Positions 1 through 6,794 of a stretch of 12,314 nucleotides of DNA are shown here, in pieces. Every line of letters begins with the position of its first letter. Position 1 is the first letter of the stretch. The notes beneath the pieces are model-generated. The model made no database searches, was not told the origin of the DNA, and saw only the letters and a program-made list of their open reading frames with translations. Source of the stretch: an uncultured Roseburia sp. (GTDB taxonomy: Bacteria; Bacillota; Clostridia; Lachnospirales; Lachnospiraceae). Position numbers and translations under genes: made by a program. Where the stretch lies: assembly GCA_947652855.1 (NCBI GenBank), contig CANTEO010000066.1, forward strand, positions 1-12,314, written 5' to 3'.

Positions 1-2737
1 GCGCTTTTAAAGCCCCTCGGTCATTTTCCTGAACCTGATACGAGAACGCCAGCGTGCGCTCATCAACATTCCCAATCAGTCCGGCCTCTCTCTTTTCGTC
101 CCCGGCCGTCAGATTTAACGTGACATTGCCCGACGCAAACACAATATCGTCAAACGTCACTTCCATATGCAGCATATTCCCCGGCGCAGGCTCATGCACC
201 TCTTCCCCAGAGGGGGTTAAGATTTTCGCCGTAATCGCCGTAGGCTGCGGCGTATTTTCATATCTGTTTGGATCCATGATATACTGCGGGCTGAAGGATG
301 TGAACGCCGCCGCAGTGGAGCTGCCTTTCTCATTCTCATAAATCAGGCCAATCTTGCCGTCTTCCATAACAGTCAATGAGGTATAAAGAAAATTCTTCTC
401 CTCAATCAGCTTATCATAAGCCCAATCTAACGTGTCGTCATCGTTGACAAACGCAATCCTCACCCTTCCATGGTTCCTTCCGTTTCCAGTTGTGCCGGAT
501 GGGTTTGCAAAGATAATGGCCTCTTTTGTCTGCCCGTCCGCCGGATCGTACAGATCTCCATAATGCACCACGGACATCTCACAGTACACCTCGCGGATCC
601 CCTCCGCGTAAGTGACCTCGCCCCAGCTTTCCCCCTGCGTCGTGCTGACCGCCATCGCAACCTCGGCCGTCGCATTTTTCATAAACTGGATCAAATGCCC
701 GTTATCCAGCTCAACAATGCAGCTTTCATTCAGCTCCCTCGTGCTGTTTTGCGCATTGTCCGTCTCTGACTTATCATTCGGCGAAGCCCCTCTGTGCCAC
801 GTCTCCCCATGGTCGTCCGTATAGACATTGTAGGAGCTGAAATGCTGGTTTGAATTTGCCGTCGTCATACAGTAAGCAGTGAAGATCAGCCGACCGCTCT
901 GAAGCTGCGCGCCCGCGCCTGGACCCGTCCCGAAAAACGTCATCCAGTCCGCCTTTACCATCGGCGTTATGTCTTTTGGCAAAGACCAGCTCAAGCCGTC
1001 ATCATCACTATAAGTCATCCAAAGATAGCAGGTATTCACCATCGTAAGCTCTGCATTTTTATAAATGCTGCCCACATACTTTCCCGCTTTAAAAAGGCTG
1101 CCCTGCTTTTGATAAGGAGCCTGCGCTTTTGTCTCTACCTGATAGTCCGTCTTTGACCCACTGCTGTCATAAACGGTTCCGTTTTCCCTGACCGTATAGG
1201 TATTGTTATCCGCGTCTCTCAATATTTGGCAATACGCCCCATCAATCTCCTGATACCCACTGCCTGCCTCACACTCCCACAGGCTCACGCCGCGGCGCAT
1301 CATATCCACCAGAATATATACCCGTCCATAATGCGGGCTGTCCGGGTCGTTATCGACCACAATTTCCGGATCAATCGTATAGGCGCAGTCATCCTGCATA
1401 TCTATCACCGGAATGACAGGCCCCCATGTCTCCCCATTGTCCTTGCTTCTTCGCACTACCGTATCGTTGATCCCTGTGTCCGCATTTGTGATCCAGCGCT
1501 TGTCGATCGACGCAAACACAGTCCCTGTCTTCTTGGACGTCGCGATCGCCGGGATGCGGTATGCGACAGAGCCGTCAAAGCCCGCATTGAAGATCTCCCG
1601 ATTGTCTCCTTTGAAGTATCCCTCCAGCTTCTCCGTCTGGTCAGGGTATGTGGAAAATTTCGTGCCTGCATGAAGCTCTGATATCTGATCCTCCTGCAAG
1701 GCGCCTTCATAAAGCTGCGCCTTAGAGCAATGCACATCCGCTCCCTTTTGAATGGAAGACATATCAATAGAGCCGTCAAAGCTGCTTTCGCCCAACTGCT
1801 CTCCGTCTAAATAAAACGTAAGGCGCGACGTTTCTTTTGTGACCGTCAGGTTATGCCATTTCACCGTCCCAAGGCCAATGTCCGAAACATCCTTCTCCAC
1901 GCTCTTCCCATCCGACTTCATGCCAAGCTTCTTTTGGGCAGGATTGACATAAATTTCAGAACCGCCGACAGACAAAAGCGTGACTTCTTTGTCGGACGCC
2001 TTTTTTAACCGATAGGACATCTGGATGCTGCCCTCCTGCATATCCTGTCCCGTTAAAATGCGCTCATCAGGAAGATTCGCCCTCTCCCATACCGGCTCCA
2101 TCGAACGAAGGGCCTTTTTCGTGCAGACGACGTTCCGCACCTTCCCTTGAAAGCTCCAGCCGTCTTTGCTGGCATAATAGTTCATCCCGCCGATCGTAAA
2201 CGCATCTGGCGTCCAGGCCAAATCCTTTACGCAGACCGGGCTTTCCACACGAGCCGCCTCCTTGCCGTCAAGCTTTAAGACCGCGGCCTCCCCTTTGATG
2301 ATCTCAAGCTCCGCTTTGTGCCACTCCCCATCTGCATAGGAAGCCTCTCCAACGCCGCTAAAGCCCGGGTTCTTCACTTCCATCCCCAGCTGGTTCCCGG
2401 ATTTTAGATAAACGACAAAATAATTGTCATTGTTTTCCAAAGTGAACAGCGCCTGCAGCTTTGTGTCTGTCGTCTGAAACTCAGCCGACCATGTCATGCT
2501 CTCCGTTCCCGCAAAAAAATCGCTGACCCTATCTGGATGCGATTCCGGCTCCTGGTTAAATTCCTTGCCCTCCTCGCCTGTCAGATACCGGACAGCTAAC
2601 GTTCCTTCCCCGGACTCCTCCACGGAGCCATCCGCCGCTTTCACATTCACGGCTCCCCATGCCATTGCCTGCGCCATCCCAAGCGTCAGGCAGAATGACA
2701 GGAAGCATGCGATTCCTTTTCTCCATGCCCGCATCAT
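1..2737 (-). CDS. Secreted exo-alpha-sialidase (GH33) with two LamG-like domains; 3' end beyond window
   Basis: Probable extracellular sialidase releasing terminal sialic acid from glycans. The frame is open without a stop from ATG 2737 to the left edge, giving 912 visible residues. A signal peptide is clear at about 1-35 (basic RAWRK, then a hydrophobic stretch). Two concanavalin/LamG-like regions follow at about 70-210 and 215-370. The GH33 propeller (about 385-830) opens with YRIP (R394) and has Asp boxes SKDNGETW (431-438), SDDDGLSW (577-584) and TDDHGETW (640-647), plus a degenerate STTQGESW (698-705). Other family residues are candidate acid/base D420, E671 of NESC, R754 of GRNHG and nucleophile Y800 of IYENE. 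The position of the second triad arginine, 16 residues after E671, is lysine (K687). After about 835 a beta-rich domain continues off the edge. An AGGAGG 10 nt upstream supports this start; ATG 2734 is an alternative. Linkage specificity and cell-wall anchoring cannot be judged here. Confidence 0.9.
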   Translation of the reverse strand, partial: MMRAWRKGIACFLSFCLTLGMAQAMAWGAVNVKAADGSVEESGEGTLAVRYLTGEEGKEFNQEPESHPDRVSDFFAGTESMTWSAEFQTTDTKLQALFTLENNDNYFVVYLKSGNQLGMEVKNPGFSGVGEASYADGEWHKAELEIIKGEAAVLKLDGKEAARVESPVCVKDLAWTPDAFTIGGMNYYASKDGWSFQGKVRNVVCTKKALRSMEPVWERANLPDERILTGQDMQEGSIQMSYRLKKASDKEVTLLSVGGSEIYVNPAQKKLGMKSDGKSVEKDVSDIGLGTVKWHNLTVTKETSRLTFYLDGEQLGESSFDGSIDMSSIQKGADVHCSKAQLYEGALQEDQISELHAGTKFSTYPDQTEKLEGYFKGDNREIFNAGFDGSVAYRIPAIATSKKTGTVFASIDKRWITNADTGINDTVVRRSKDNGETWGPVIPVIDMQDDCAYTIDPEIVVDNDPDSPHYGRVYILVDMMRRGVSLWECEAGSGYQEIDGAYCQILRDADNNTYTVRENGTVYDSSGSKTDYQVETKAQAPYQKQGSLFKAGKYVGSIYKNAELTMVNTCYLWMTYSDDDGLSWSLPKDITPMVKADWMTFFGTGPGAGAQLQSGRLIFTAYCMTTANSNQHFSSYNVYTDDHGETWHRGASPNDKSETDNAQNSTRELNESCIVELDNGHLIQFMKNATAEVAMAVSTTQGESWGEVTYAEGIREVYCEMSVVHYGDLYDPADGQTKEAIIFANPSGTTGNGRNHGRVRIAFVNDDDTLDWAYDKLIEEKNFLYTSLTVMEDGKIGLIYENEKGSSTAAAFTSFSPQYIMDPNRYENTPQPTAITAKILTPSGEEVHEPAPGNMLHMEVTFDDIVFASGNVTLNLTAGDEKREAGLIGNVDERTLAFSYQVQENDRGALKA

Positions 2738-2807
2738 TTTCCATCCCCCTCCTACACGTTTTTACAGCAGTTCCCATGTTTCCCGCTTCTGCATTGATCC
2801 GCTATTT

Positions 2808-2836
2808 ATTATAAACAACTCCCCAAAATCTTTCAA
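2808..2836 (-). promoter_or_regulatory. Sigma-A type promoter of the sialidase gene
   Basis: On the minus strand a TTGAAA box (2836-2831) and a perfect TATAAT box (2813-2808) are separated by exactly 17 bp. The expected transcript start is near 2800, giving a leader of roughly 60 nt. The -35 box lies 15 bp past the kinase stop codon. The sialidase can therefore be transcribed on its own, separately from the two-component genes. No obvious operator or terminator lies between them. Confidence 0.8.
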
Positions 2837-2851
2837 GAGCCGTCCTTCACA

Positions 2852-4360
2852 TTACGCGTTTTTTGTGTCCAGCTCAAACCAAAATTCGACCCCGTCCGCA
2901 TGATTGATCACGCCGCAGCCACGATGGAAGGAATCCATGATCGCCTTTACAATTGAAAGCCCGATCCCGCTGCCCCCATACTCCCGGGTCCTCGCTTTGT
3001 CCACCTTGTAAAATTTAATCCAAATCCGGTCAATGTCCTCAGGCGGGATCTGGCTGCCCGTATTAAAGACGCTGACGCGGACATACCCCTCCATCTGAGT
3101 ATACTTGACGTCGATCTGCTTTGGCTCCTTGACATGGTGGATCGCGTTGCTTAAGTAATTCGTCATCACTTCCTCCACTTTAAACTCATCCGCCCAAACG
3201 TACATTGGCATATCCGTTTTGAAGGTCAAGGCAATCCCGTTTTGCCTTAACAGGATGGAGGAGGACTGAATGACGCCACGGATCAGCTCCGTCAAGTCAA
3301 ACCGTTCCATGGACACGGCGTCGTTTCCAAATTCAAGCTGGTTTAACGTGAGCAGCTTCTTCACCATGCGGTTCATCTTGTCCGTCTCGTCCATAATCAC
3401 TTCACAATAGAAATTCCGGCTCTCCTCATCCTCATTGATGCATTCCTGAAGGCCTTCCGCATAGCCCTGGATCAGCGCCAGGGGCGTTTTCAGCTCATGA
3501 GACACATTCGAGAGGAATTCCTTGCGCATTTCATCCACCTGCGTCTTCCTCTCATTGTCGATCAAAAGCTCATTATTGGCGCTTTTCAGCTCGGAGATCG
3601 TCTCTTCCAGGGTTTCCGACAATTGGTTGATATGCTCCCCCAACAGGTCTATTTCATTATTGGCCCTGCCCTGGTATTTTGCGTCAAAATCCAGGTTCGT
3701 CATCCTGCGCGAAATCTCCGTAAGCTCAATGATGGGGCGGGCGATCTTCCTGGAGGCGAATATGCTAATCAATGCGCTCAAGATGACCGCCGCAATCCCG
3801 ACATAGGCCAAAAAGCGATTGGAAATCCACGCGCTTTCCCGAATGCTTTCTAACGCCGTGCGCATCAAAATCAGATTGCCGTCCGAAAGCGTCCCCCAAA
3901 GCGCCAGATATTCCGAGCCAAGCCTCTCGTCCGCCTGCCTTTCCAGCACATAGCTCCCGGTCTTTTTGAGGATTTCACTTGACGTCTCCCCCATCTCCCC
4001 AAACAGCACGTCCATAAACTGCCGCTTTAAGGCGGCCGTGTCATGCACGGACGCGCGCACAATGGAGCCGTCTGAGCTGATAATCAGAATAGAGAGGTTC
4101 CCATTTGCGCAAATATTCTCAAACTTCACGTCAAAGCTTGCATCCGCAAGCGTCCCATCCGCGCTTTCCGCGTCAATCGTTGAAAAGCTGTCCAGCATGA
4201 CATTTTGCTTGTTATACGTATAATAATGCCCCAAAAACGTAGTATTCAAAAACCAGCACAGTAACACTGTGCCGGCCACCAGGCCCAAAATCGTGCCTGT
4301 ATACTGCGTCAAAAGGGAATGCTTCACCTGTATATTCTTTTCTGTCTTCCTCTCTTCCAT
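2852..4360 (-). CDS. Membrane sensor histidine kinase (HAMP, HisKA, HATPase_c), partner of the adjacent OmpR-type regulator
   Basis: This is a two-component sensor that autophosphorylates on histidine and should phosphorylate the regulator encoded just upstream. Numbered from ATG 4360 (502 aa), a first membrane segment lies at about 20-40, an extracytoplasmic sensor region at about 45-180 and a second membrane segment at about 183-203. HAMP plus a helical linker follow to about 275. The DHp helix has FLSNVSHELKTP with phospho-acceptor H288. The ATPase domain has the N box NYLSNAIHH (401-409), an NTGSQIPP segment and the G2 box GGSGIGLSI (462-470). The order and length are usual for VanS/PhoR-like kinases. 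I chose ATG 4360 because AGGGCGG lies 8 nt upstream. A GTG at 4369 in the same frame would add three residues, but its spacing to that site is too short. The signal sensed is unknown. The sialidase downstream has its own promoter and may be a target, which is inference only. Confidence 0.93.
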   Translation of the reverse strand: MEERKTEKNIQVKHSLLTQYTGTILGLVAGTVLLCWFLNTTFLGHYYTYNKQNVMLDSFSTIDAESADGTLADASFDVKFENICANGNLSILIISSDGSIVRASVHDTAALKRQFMDVLFGEMGETSSEILKKTGSYVLERQADERLGSEYLALWGTLSDGNLILMRTALESIRESAWISNRFLAYVGIAAVILSALISIFASRKIARPIIELTEISRRMTNLDFDAKYQGRANNEIDLLGEHINQLSETLEETISELKSANNELLIDNERKTQVDEMRKEFLSNVSHELKTPLALIQGYAEGLQECINEDEESRNFYCEVIMDETDKMNRMVKKLLTLNQLEFGNDAVSMERFDLTELIRGVIQSSSILLRQNGIALTFKTDMPMYVWADEFKVEEVMTNYLSNAIHHVKEPKQIDVKYTQMEGYVRVSVFNTGSQIPPEDIDRIWIKFYKVDKARTREYGGSGIGLSIVKAIMDSFHRGCGVINHADGVEFWFELDTKNA

Positions 4361-4413
4361 CTCAAACACCGCCCTATCGTCCGCTTTCCCATGCCTTTTG
4401 ACAAGCCAGGCAT
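4324..4413 (-). other. Short ORF (29 codons) with a strong ribosome binding site overlapping the kinase start
   Basis: In the 110-nt gap between regulator and kinase, an ATG at 4413 follows AAGGGAGG with good spacing. It opens a 29-codon frame of very basic sequence (begins MPGLSKGMGKR) that ends at TGA 4324, inside the kinase gene in another reading frame. This ribosome binding site is better than that of the kinase itself. Translation here might couple to kinase initiation. It could equally be chance, and no homology is recognised. Confidence 0.25.
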
Positions 4414-4470
4414 ATGCCCTCCCTTAAGTGAATGACATTGCGTTCATACGGGCTTTTACGCCTGCCGCCT

Positions 4471-5151
4471 TTATTCGTTCACCTCAAATTTATATCCCAT
4501 GCCCCAGATTGTCTTAATGTGCTCCCCGCATTTGCCAAGCTTATTCCGAAGCTTTTTGACATGCGTGTCTATCGTCCTGGCGTCCCCAAAATAATCATAA
4601 TTCCAGACATGGTTTAAAATTTTCTCCCTCGAAAGGGCGATTCCCTGATTTTCAATGAAATAGGACAGCAGCTCAAACTCTTTATAGCTAAGCTCCACGC
4701 GCGCGCCGTCCACTGTCACCAAGTGAGCCGCTTTGTCCATGACGATGCCTCCGGCCTCCACGGTATCCTGCTCCGCCGCCGGGCTTACCCTGCGCAGGAT
4801 CGCCTCCACGCGGGCAACCAAAATTTTGGGGCTGAACGGCTTTGCGATATATTCATCCACGCCAAGCTCAAAGCCCTGAAGCTCGTCGCTTTCATCTCCT
4901 TTTGCCGTCAGCATGATAATCGGGACCTTCGACGCCGCCCGTACTTCCCGGCAAACGTCCCATCCATTGATTTTGGGCATCATCACGTCCAGAATAATTA
5001 ACGCAATTTCTTTATCCTGATAAAAAAGGTCGAGCGCCTCCTCGCCGTCTGCCGCCTCCAACACGTCAAAGTGGGCGCGGGCCAAAAAATCCTTCACTAA
5101 TTTGCGCATCCTGCTCTCGTCATCCACTACCAGTATCTTTACCTTGTCCAT
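4471..5151 (-). CDS. OmpR/PhoB-family response regulator
   Basis: Cytoplasmic DNA-binding regulator of 226 aa, normal for the family. The receiver domain (about 4-118) has the acidic pair D10/D11, phospho-acceptor D55 in LILDVMMP, T82 and K104 in IAKPFSP. The C-terminal winged helix (about 128-224) has the family signatures YKEFELLSYF, REKILNHVW, RTIDTHVKKLRNKL and the terminal WGMGYKFE. The histidine kinase follows on the same strand about 100 nt downstream, in the common regulator-then-kinase order, so they form a cognate pair. The start is supported by GTGAGG about 8 nt before ATG, and an extended -10 promoter lies 25-33 bp upstream. Target genes cannot be deduced; the sialidase next to the pair is a reasonable first guess. 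Confidence 0.96.
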   Translation of the reverse strand: MDKVKILVVDDESRMRKLVKDFLARAHFDVLEAADGEEALDLFYQDKEIALIILDVMMPKINGWDVCREVRAASKVPIIMLTAKGDESDELQGFELGVDEYIAKPFSPKILVARVEAILRRVSPAAEQDTVEAGGIVMDKAAHLVTVDGARVELSYKEFELLSYFIENQGIALSREKILNHVWNYDYFGDARTIDTHVKKLRNKLGKCGEHIKTIWGMGYKFEVNE

Positions 5152-5175
5152 ATCAGAGCCTCACTTTTTTTACAA

Positions 5176-5184
5176 ATCATACCA
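5176..5184 (-). promoter_or_regulatory. Possible extended -10 promoter of the two-component genes
   Basis: Minus strand TGGTATGAT (TG-n-TATGAT) lies in the 69-bp gap before the regulator and would start a transcript about 15-20 nt before its ribosome binding site. No good -35 box is present at 17 bp (ATATTT there), which fits the extended -10 class. The upstream flank is T-rich, as promoter UP regions often are. Confidence 0.45.
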
Positions 5185-5220
5185 GATCTTTATGAAAAAA
5201 ATATGAACTTCCGCCTGCTT

Positions 5221-5811
5221 TTAATCAATCGCCCCATCATCTCCTGCCTGCCCCTGAAGCAATGCATTTTCCCGCTCTTTTAAGAGCGCTTCCCGCTCCT
5301 TTAGCTGCGCCTCCCAGTTTTCATATTTTTCAATCAGCTTATTTTCATAATTGACGATATTGACATGGTCGCCTGTCGCCGCCACCGCAAACATCCCAAC
5401 TACAATCAGAAACAAAATCACGCCAACGGTGGCGCTTGCCCGAAACCGCAGCCTGTAATCCACATTCTTCGCCCCTGTCCTTGGCGCGGCCTGCGGCGGG
5501 CCTTGCGCTTTTTTGCCCGCAGAATCCCCTCCCCGCATCCCAATGACGGGAATCGCCGGAATCTCCCGGTCTTTTGTGACCGGATTTTTCTTAAGCTCTT
5601 TTTGGATCTCATGCAAAAAAGCATAACCAGCCGGAGTTTCAAACAGCTGACGCCCTATCATCTGACAGTAAACCTCATAGAGCATCTTCGGGTCGTTCAT
5701 GTCCGCGCTGCTCTTAATATAGGCAATTCCTTCTTCCTCTCTCTGCGCCTTCGCCATTGCCTGCCGGTCCGAAAACGCAAATCCGCCCGTTTCATAAGGT
5801 GTCTTAACCAT
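5221..5811 (-). CDS. Unrecognised single-pass membrane protein with C-terminal coiled coil
   Basis: This 196-residue protein belongs to no family I recognise. Residues 1-120 are hydrophilic with several helices and a Pro/Gly/Lys-rich stretch (about 85-115). One strongly hydrophobic segment lies at about 127-146. The rest (about 150-188) is charged and heptad-like, with a repeated KERE element (LKEREALLKEREN), and reads as a coiled coil. There is no signal peptide. The N-terminal part is probably cytoplasmic and the coiled coil outside, but the topology is uncertain. The start is supported by GGAGG close before ATG. The gene sits between a lytic transglycosylase and a two-component system and has its own consensus promoter. 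A cell-envelope role is plausible from context only. Confidence 0.8.
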   Translation of the reverse strand: MVKTPYETGGFAFSDRQAMAKAQREEEGIAYIKSSADMNDPKMLYEVYCQMIGRQLFETPAGYAFLHEIQKELKKNPVTKDREIPAIPVIGMRGGDSAGKKAQGPPQAAPRTGAKNVDYRLRFRASATVGVILFLIVVGMFAVAATGDHVNIVNYENKLIEKYENWEAQLKEREALLKERENALLQGQAGDDGAID

Positions 5812-5849
5812 AGCCCCTCCATCTTTTGCAGTGCCGCATTCTGTTTTTC

Positions 5850-5878
5850 ATTATAGTAAAAACAGCGCAGAAAATCAA
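5850..5878 (-). promoter_or_regulatory. Sigma-A type promoter upstream of the coiled-coil membrane protein
   Basis: Minus strand TTGATT (5878-5873) and perfect TATAAT (5855-5850) are 17 bp apart. The -35 box directly abuts the stop codon of the lytic transglycosylase gene. This gives the downstream gene its own start, with a leader of roughly 30 nt. No terminator is visible between the two genes, so readthrough is also possible. Confidence 0.7.
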
Positions 5879-6379
5879 TCATTTCTGATGCAGGCGCTCA
5901 AGCTGCTCGGATCGCTTCATTATTTTCAGGGCATACTCCGTATAGTCCGCCCGCTTGCCACGCTCCACGGCGTTCCTGCTCCCATTATAAAGCATCAGGA
6001 CCGTCCCCACGTCATTGTATTCCAAAAAAAGCTCCGACAAGTAATCCGCCGCCAGCAAGATATTTCCCCTCTTATCATAGATGTCCGTCACGCCAAGGCG
6101 GGCCATGCGGCTCTTATGATACGTCATGTTGATCTGCATCAGTCCCTTGCAGTTCCCGTTCCTGGCCCACTGGTCGCCGGACGACTCGGATTCCATAATC
6201 GCCTCTAAAAGCTCTGGGCAGATTCCATACTGTCCGCCGATTTCCTCACAATATGAGACGCACTCCTTTGAAATGAACGTATCGGCGCTTTCCGCCTGTG
6301 GCCTTAGCTGCGCCGTGAGCAAAAGCGCAGCGATTAAGATAACAAATAGAGCTTTCCTTCTCCTTGCTTTATATTGCAT
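5879..6379 (-). CDS. Small exported SLT-type lytic transglycosylase
   Basis: Predicted to cleave the glycan strand of peptidoglycan between MurNAc and GlcNAc outside the membrane. The 166-residue protein begins with a basic patch (KARRRK) and a hydrophobic segment (about 10-24), a signal peptide or membrane anchor. The Slt70-like domain spans about 52-150. It has the ES motif with probable catalytic E65 (in AIMESESSG), the GLMQI motif (79-83), NILLAADYL in the helical core and the LYNGS motif (130-134). It is short, essentially one catalytic domain without extra wall-binding modules. GGGAGG 7 nt before ATG supports the start. It is the first gene of the left-hand group, behind the 415-bp gap. 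Its own promoter was not clearly found in the AT-rich upstream sequence. Confidence 0.88.
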   Translation of the reverse strand: MQYKARRRKALFVILIAALLLTAQLRPQAESADTFISKECVSYCEEIGGQYGICPELLEAIMESESSGDQWARNGNCKGLMQINMTYHKSRMARLGVTDIYDKRGNILLAADYLSELFLEYNDVGTVLMLYNGSRNAVERGKRADYTEYALKIMKRSEQLERLHQK

Positions 6380-6479
6380 TATTTTCCTCCCAGAATTTTC
6401 TATAGATTAAGATATGCAACATCTTCCAATTATATAATTCTATGAGAAAAAAATAATTTTATACCAATTTTGTAAAATA

Positions 6480-6540
6480 AAAAAGGAACCCTTAGGCCGT
6501 CGCCAACCGGCATTGCCTGAAAGGAAATAGGCTTTCTGCG
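6480..6540 (-). other. Candidate structured RNA segment or second terminator, unclassified
   Basis: Read on the minus strand just after the operon terminator, this segment can form GAAAG/CTTTC or GCCT/AGGC (mutually exclusive), GCCG/CGGC around an 8-nt loop, and AAGG/CCTT directly before TTTTTTATTTT. The U-rich end gives it the look of a weak terminator or a small leader RNA 100-160 nt upstream of the lytic transglycosylase. I compared it by memory with the common riboswitch consensus motifs and found no match. Stems are short, so confidence is low. Confidence 0.25.
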
Positions 6541-6541
6541 C

Positions 6542-6571
6542 AAAAAAAGAAAGCAGCGTACAATGCTGCTT
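6542..6571 (-). terminator. Intrinsic terminator of the accessory operon
   Basis: On the minus strand AAGCAGC, a 7-nt loop (ATTGTAC) and GCTGCTT form a perfect 7-bp stem, followed by TCTTTTTTT. It extends imperfectly with A/T pairs on the outside. It lies about 225 bp past the immunity gene stop codon and is the first good terminator after the operon. On the plus strand the trailing run TCTTTTAGG is much weaker. Confidence 0.8.
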
Positions 6572-6587
6572 CTTTTAGGAGAAGGTA

Positions 6588-6611
6588 TTTTACTATAGGG
6601 ATATAGTAAAA
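6588..6611. repeat. Perfect 10-bp inverted repeat with 4-bp spacer
   Basis: TTTTACTATA, spacer GGGA, then TATAGTAAAA. It is AT-only apart from one G/C pair per arm. It is not followed by a U tract on either strand, so it is not a standard terminator. It could be an operator for a dimeric regulator, a weak RNA hairpin protecting the 3' end of the operon mRNA, or chance in AT-rich DNA. Confidence 0.6.
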
Positions 6612-6794
6612 AAATATATATATAAGGTATTGGGGTTTTACAAGAATTATAATACCATATGGCTACCGATAAGTGTTCACAAATGTTACAATTATTTACA
6701 TATTTTTTTGTGCAATTATTACAAAACCAAGCCTGTTAAATCTTCTAAAAGCAAACCAGACATCCCCATCTCTTTTTGAAAACCATTATCAGCC

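Larger units (their letters stand above)
6380..6794. other. Gene-free AT-rich intergenic region between envelope genes and accessory operon
   Basis: No credible gene lies in these 415 bp. From the right there are near-direct repeats (CAATTATTTACA and CAATTATTACA around 6692-6725), a 10-bp perfect inverted repeat (6588-6611), the operon terminator (6542-6571), a GC-richer segment with several short inverted repeats (about 6480-6540), then an AT-rich leader before the lytic transglycosylase. A promoter for that gene is expected here. TATAAT-like boxes exist around 6431-6436, but none has a good -35 partner. This stretch separates two regions of different base composition. Confidence 0.7.

Noticed and set aside
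54..1681. Several plus-strand ORFs of 70-151 codons across the sialidase region
   Set aside because: They are antisense to a continuous, motif-rich sialidase frame, have odd Cys/Arg/Pro-rich compositions and no supporting ribosome sites. They are shadow frames of a GC-rich gene.
1456..1779. Minus-strand 107-codon ORF within the sialidase
   Set aside because: It is Arg/Ser-rich out-of-frame translation of the catalytic domain start. The YRIP and Asp-box motifs lie in the main frame.
2556..2777. Minus-strand 73-codon ORF around the sialidase start
   Set aside because: It overlaps the sialidase signal peptide in another frame and shows no domain. The sialidase frame has the signal peptide and a good ribosome site.
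4441..4470. Terminator between response regulator and kinase
   Set aside because: No stem with a following U tract was found, so the two genes are probably co-transcribed.
6692..6725. Near-direct repeats CAATTATTTACA / CAATTATTACA as a possible CRISPR or attachment site
   Set aside because: Only two short imperfect copies in AT-rich DNA, with no regular spacer array, integrase or tRNA nearby.
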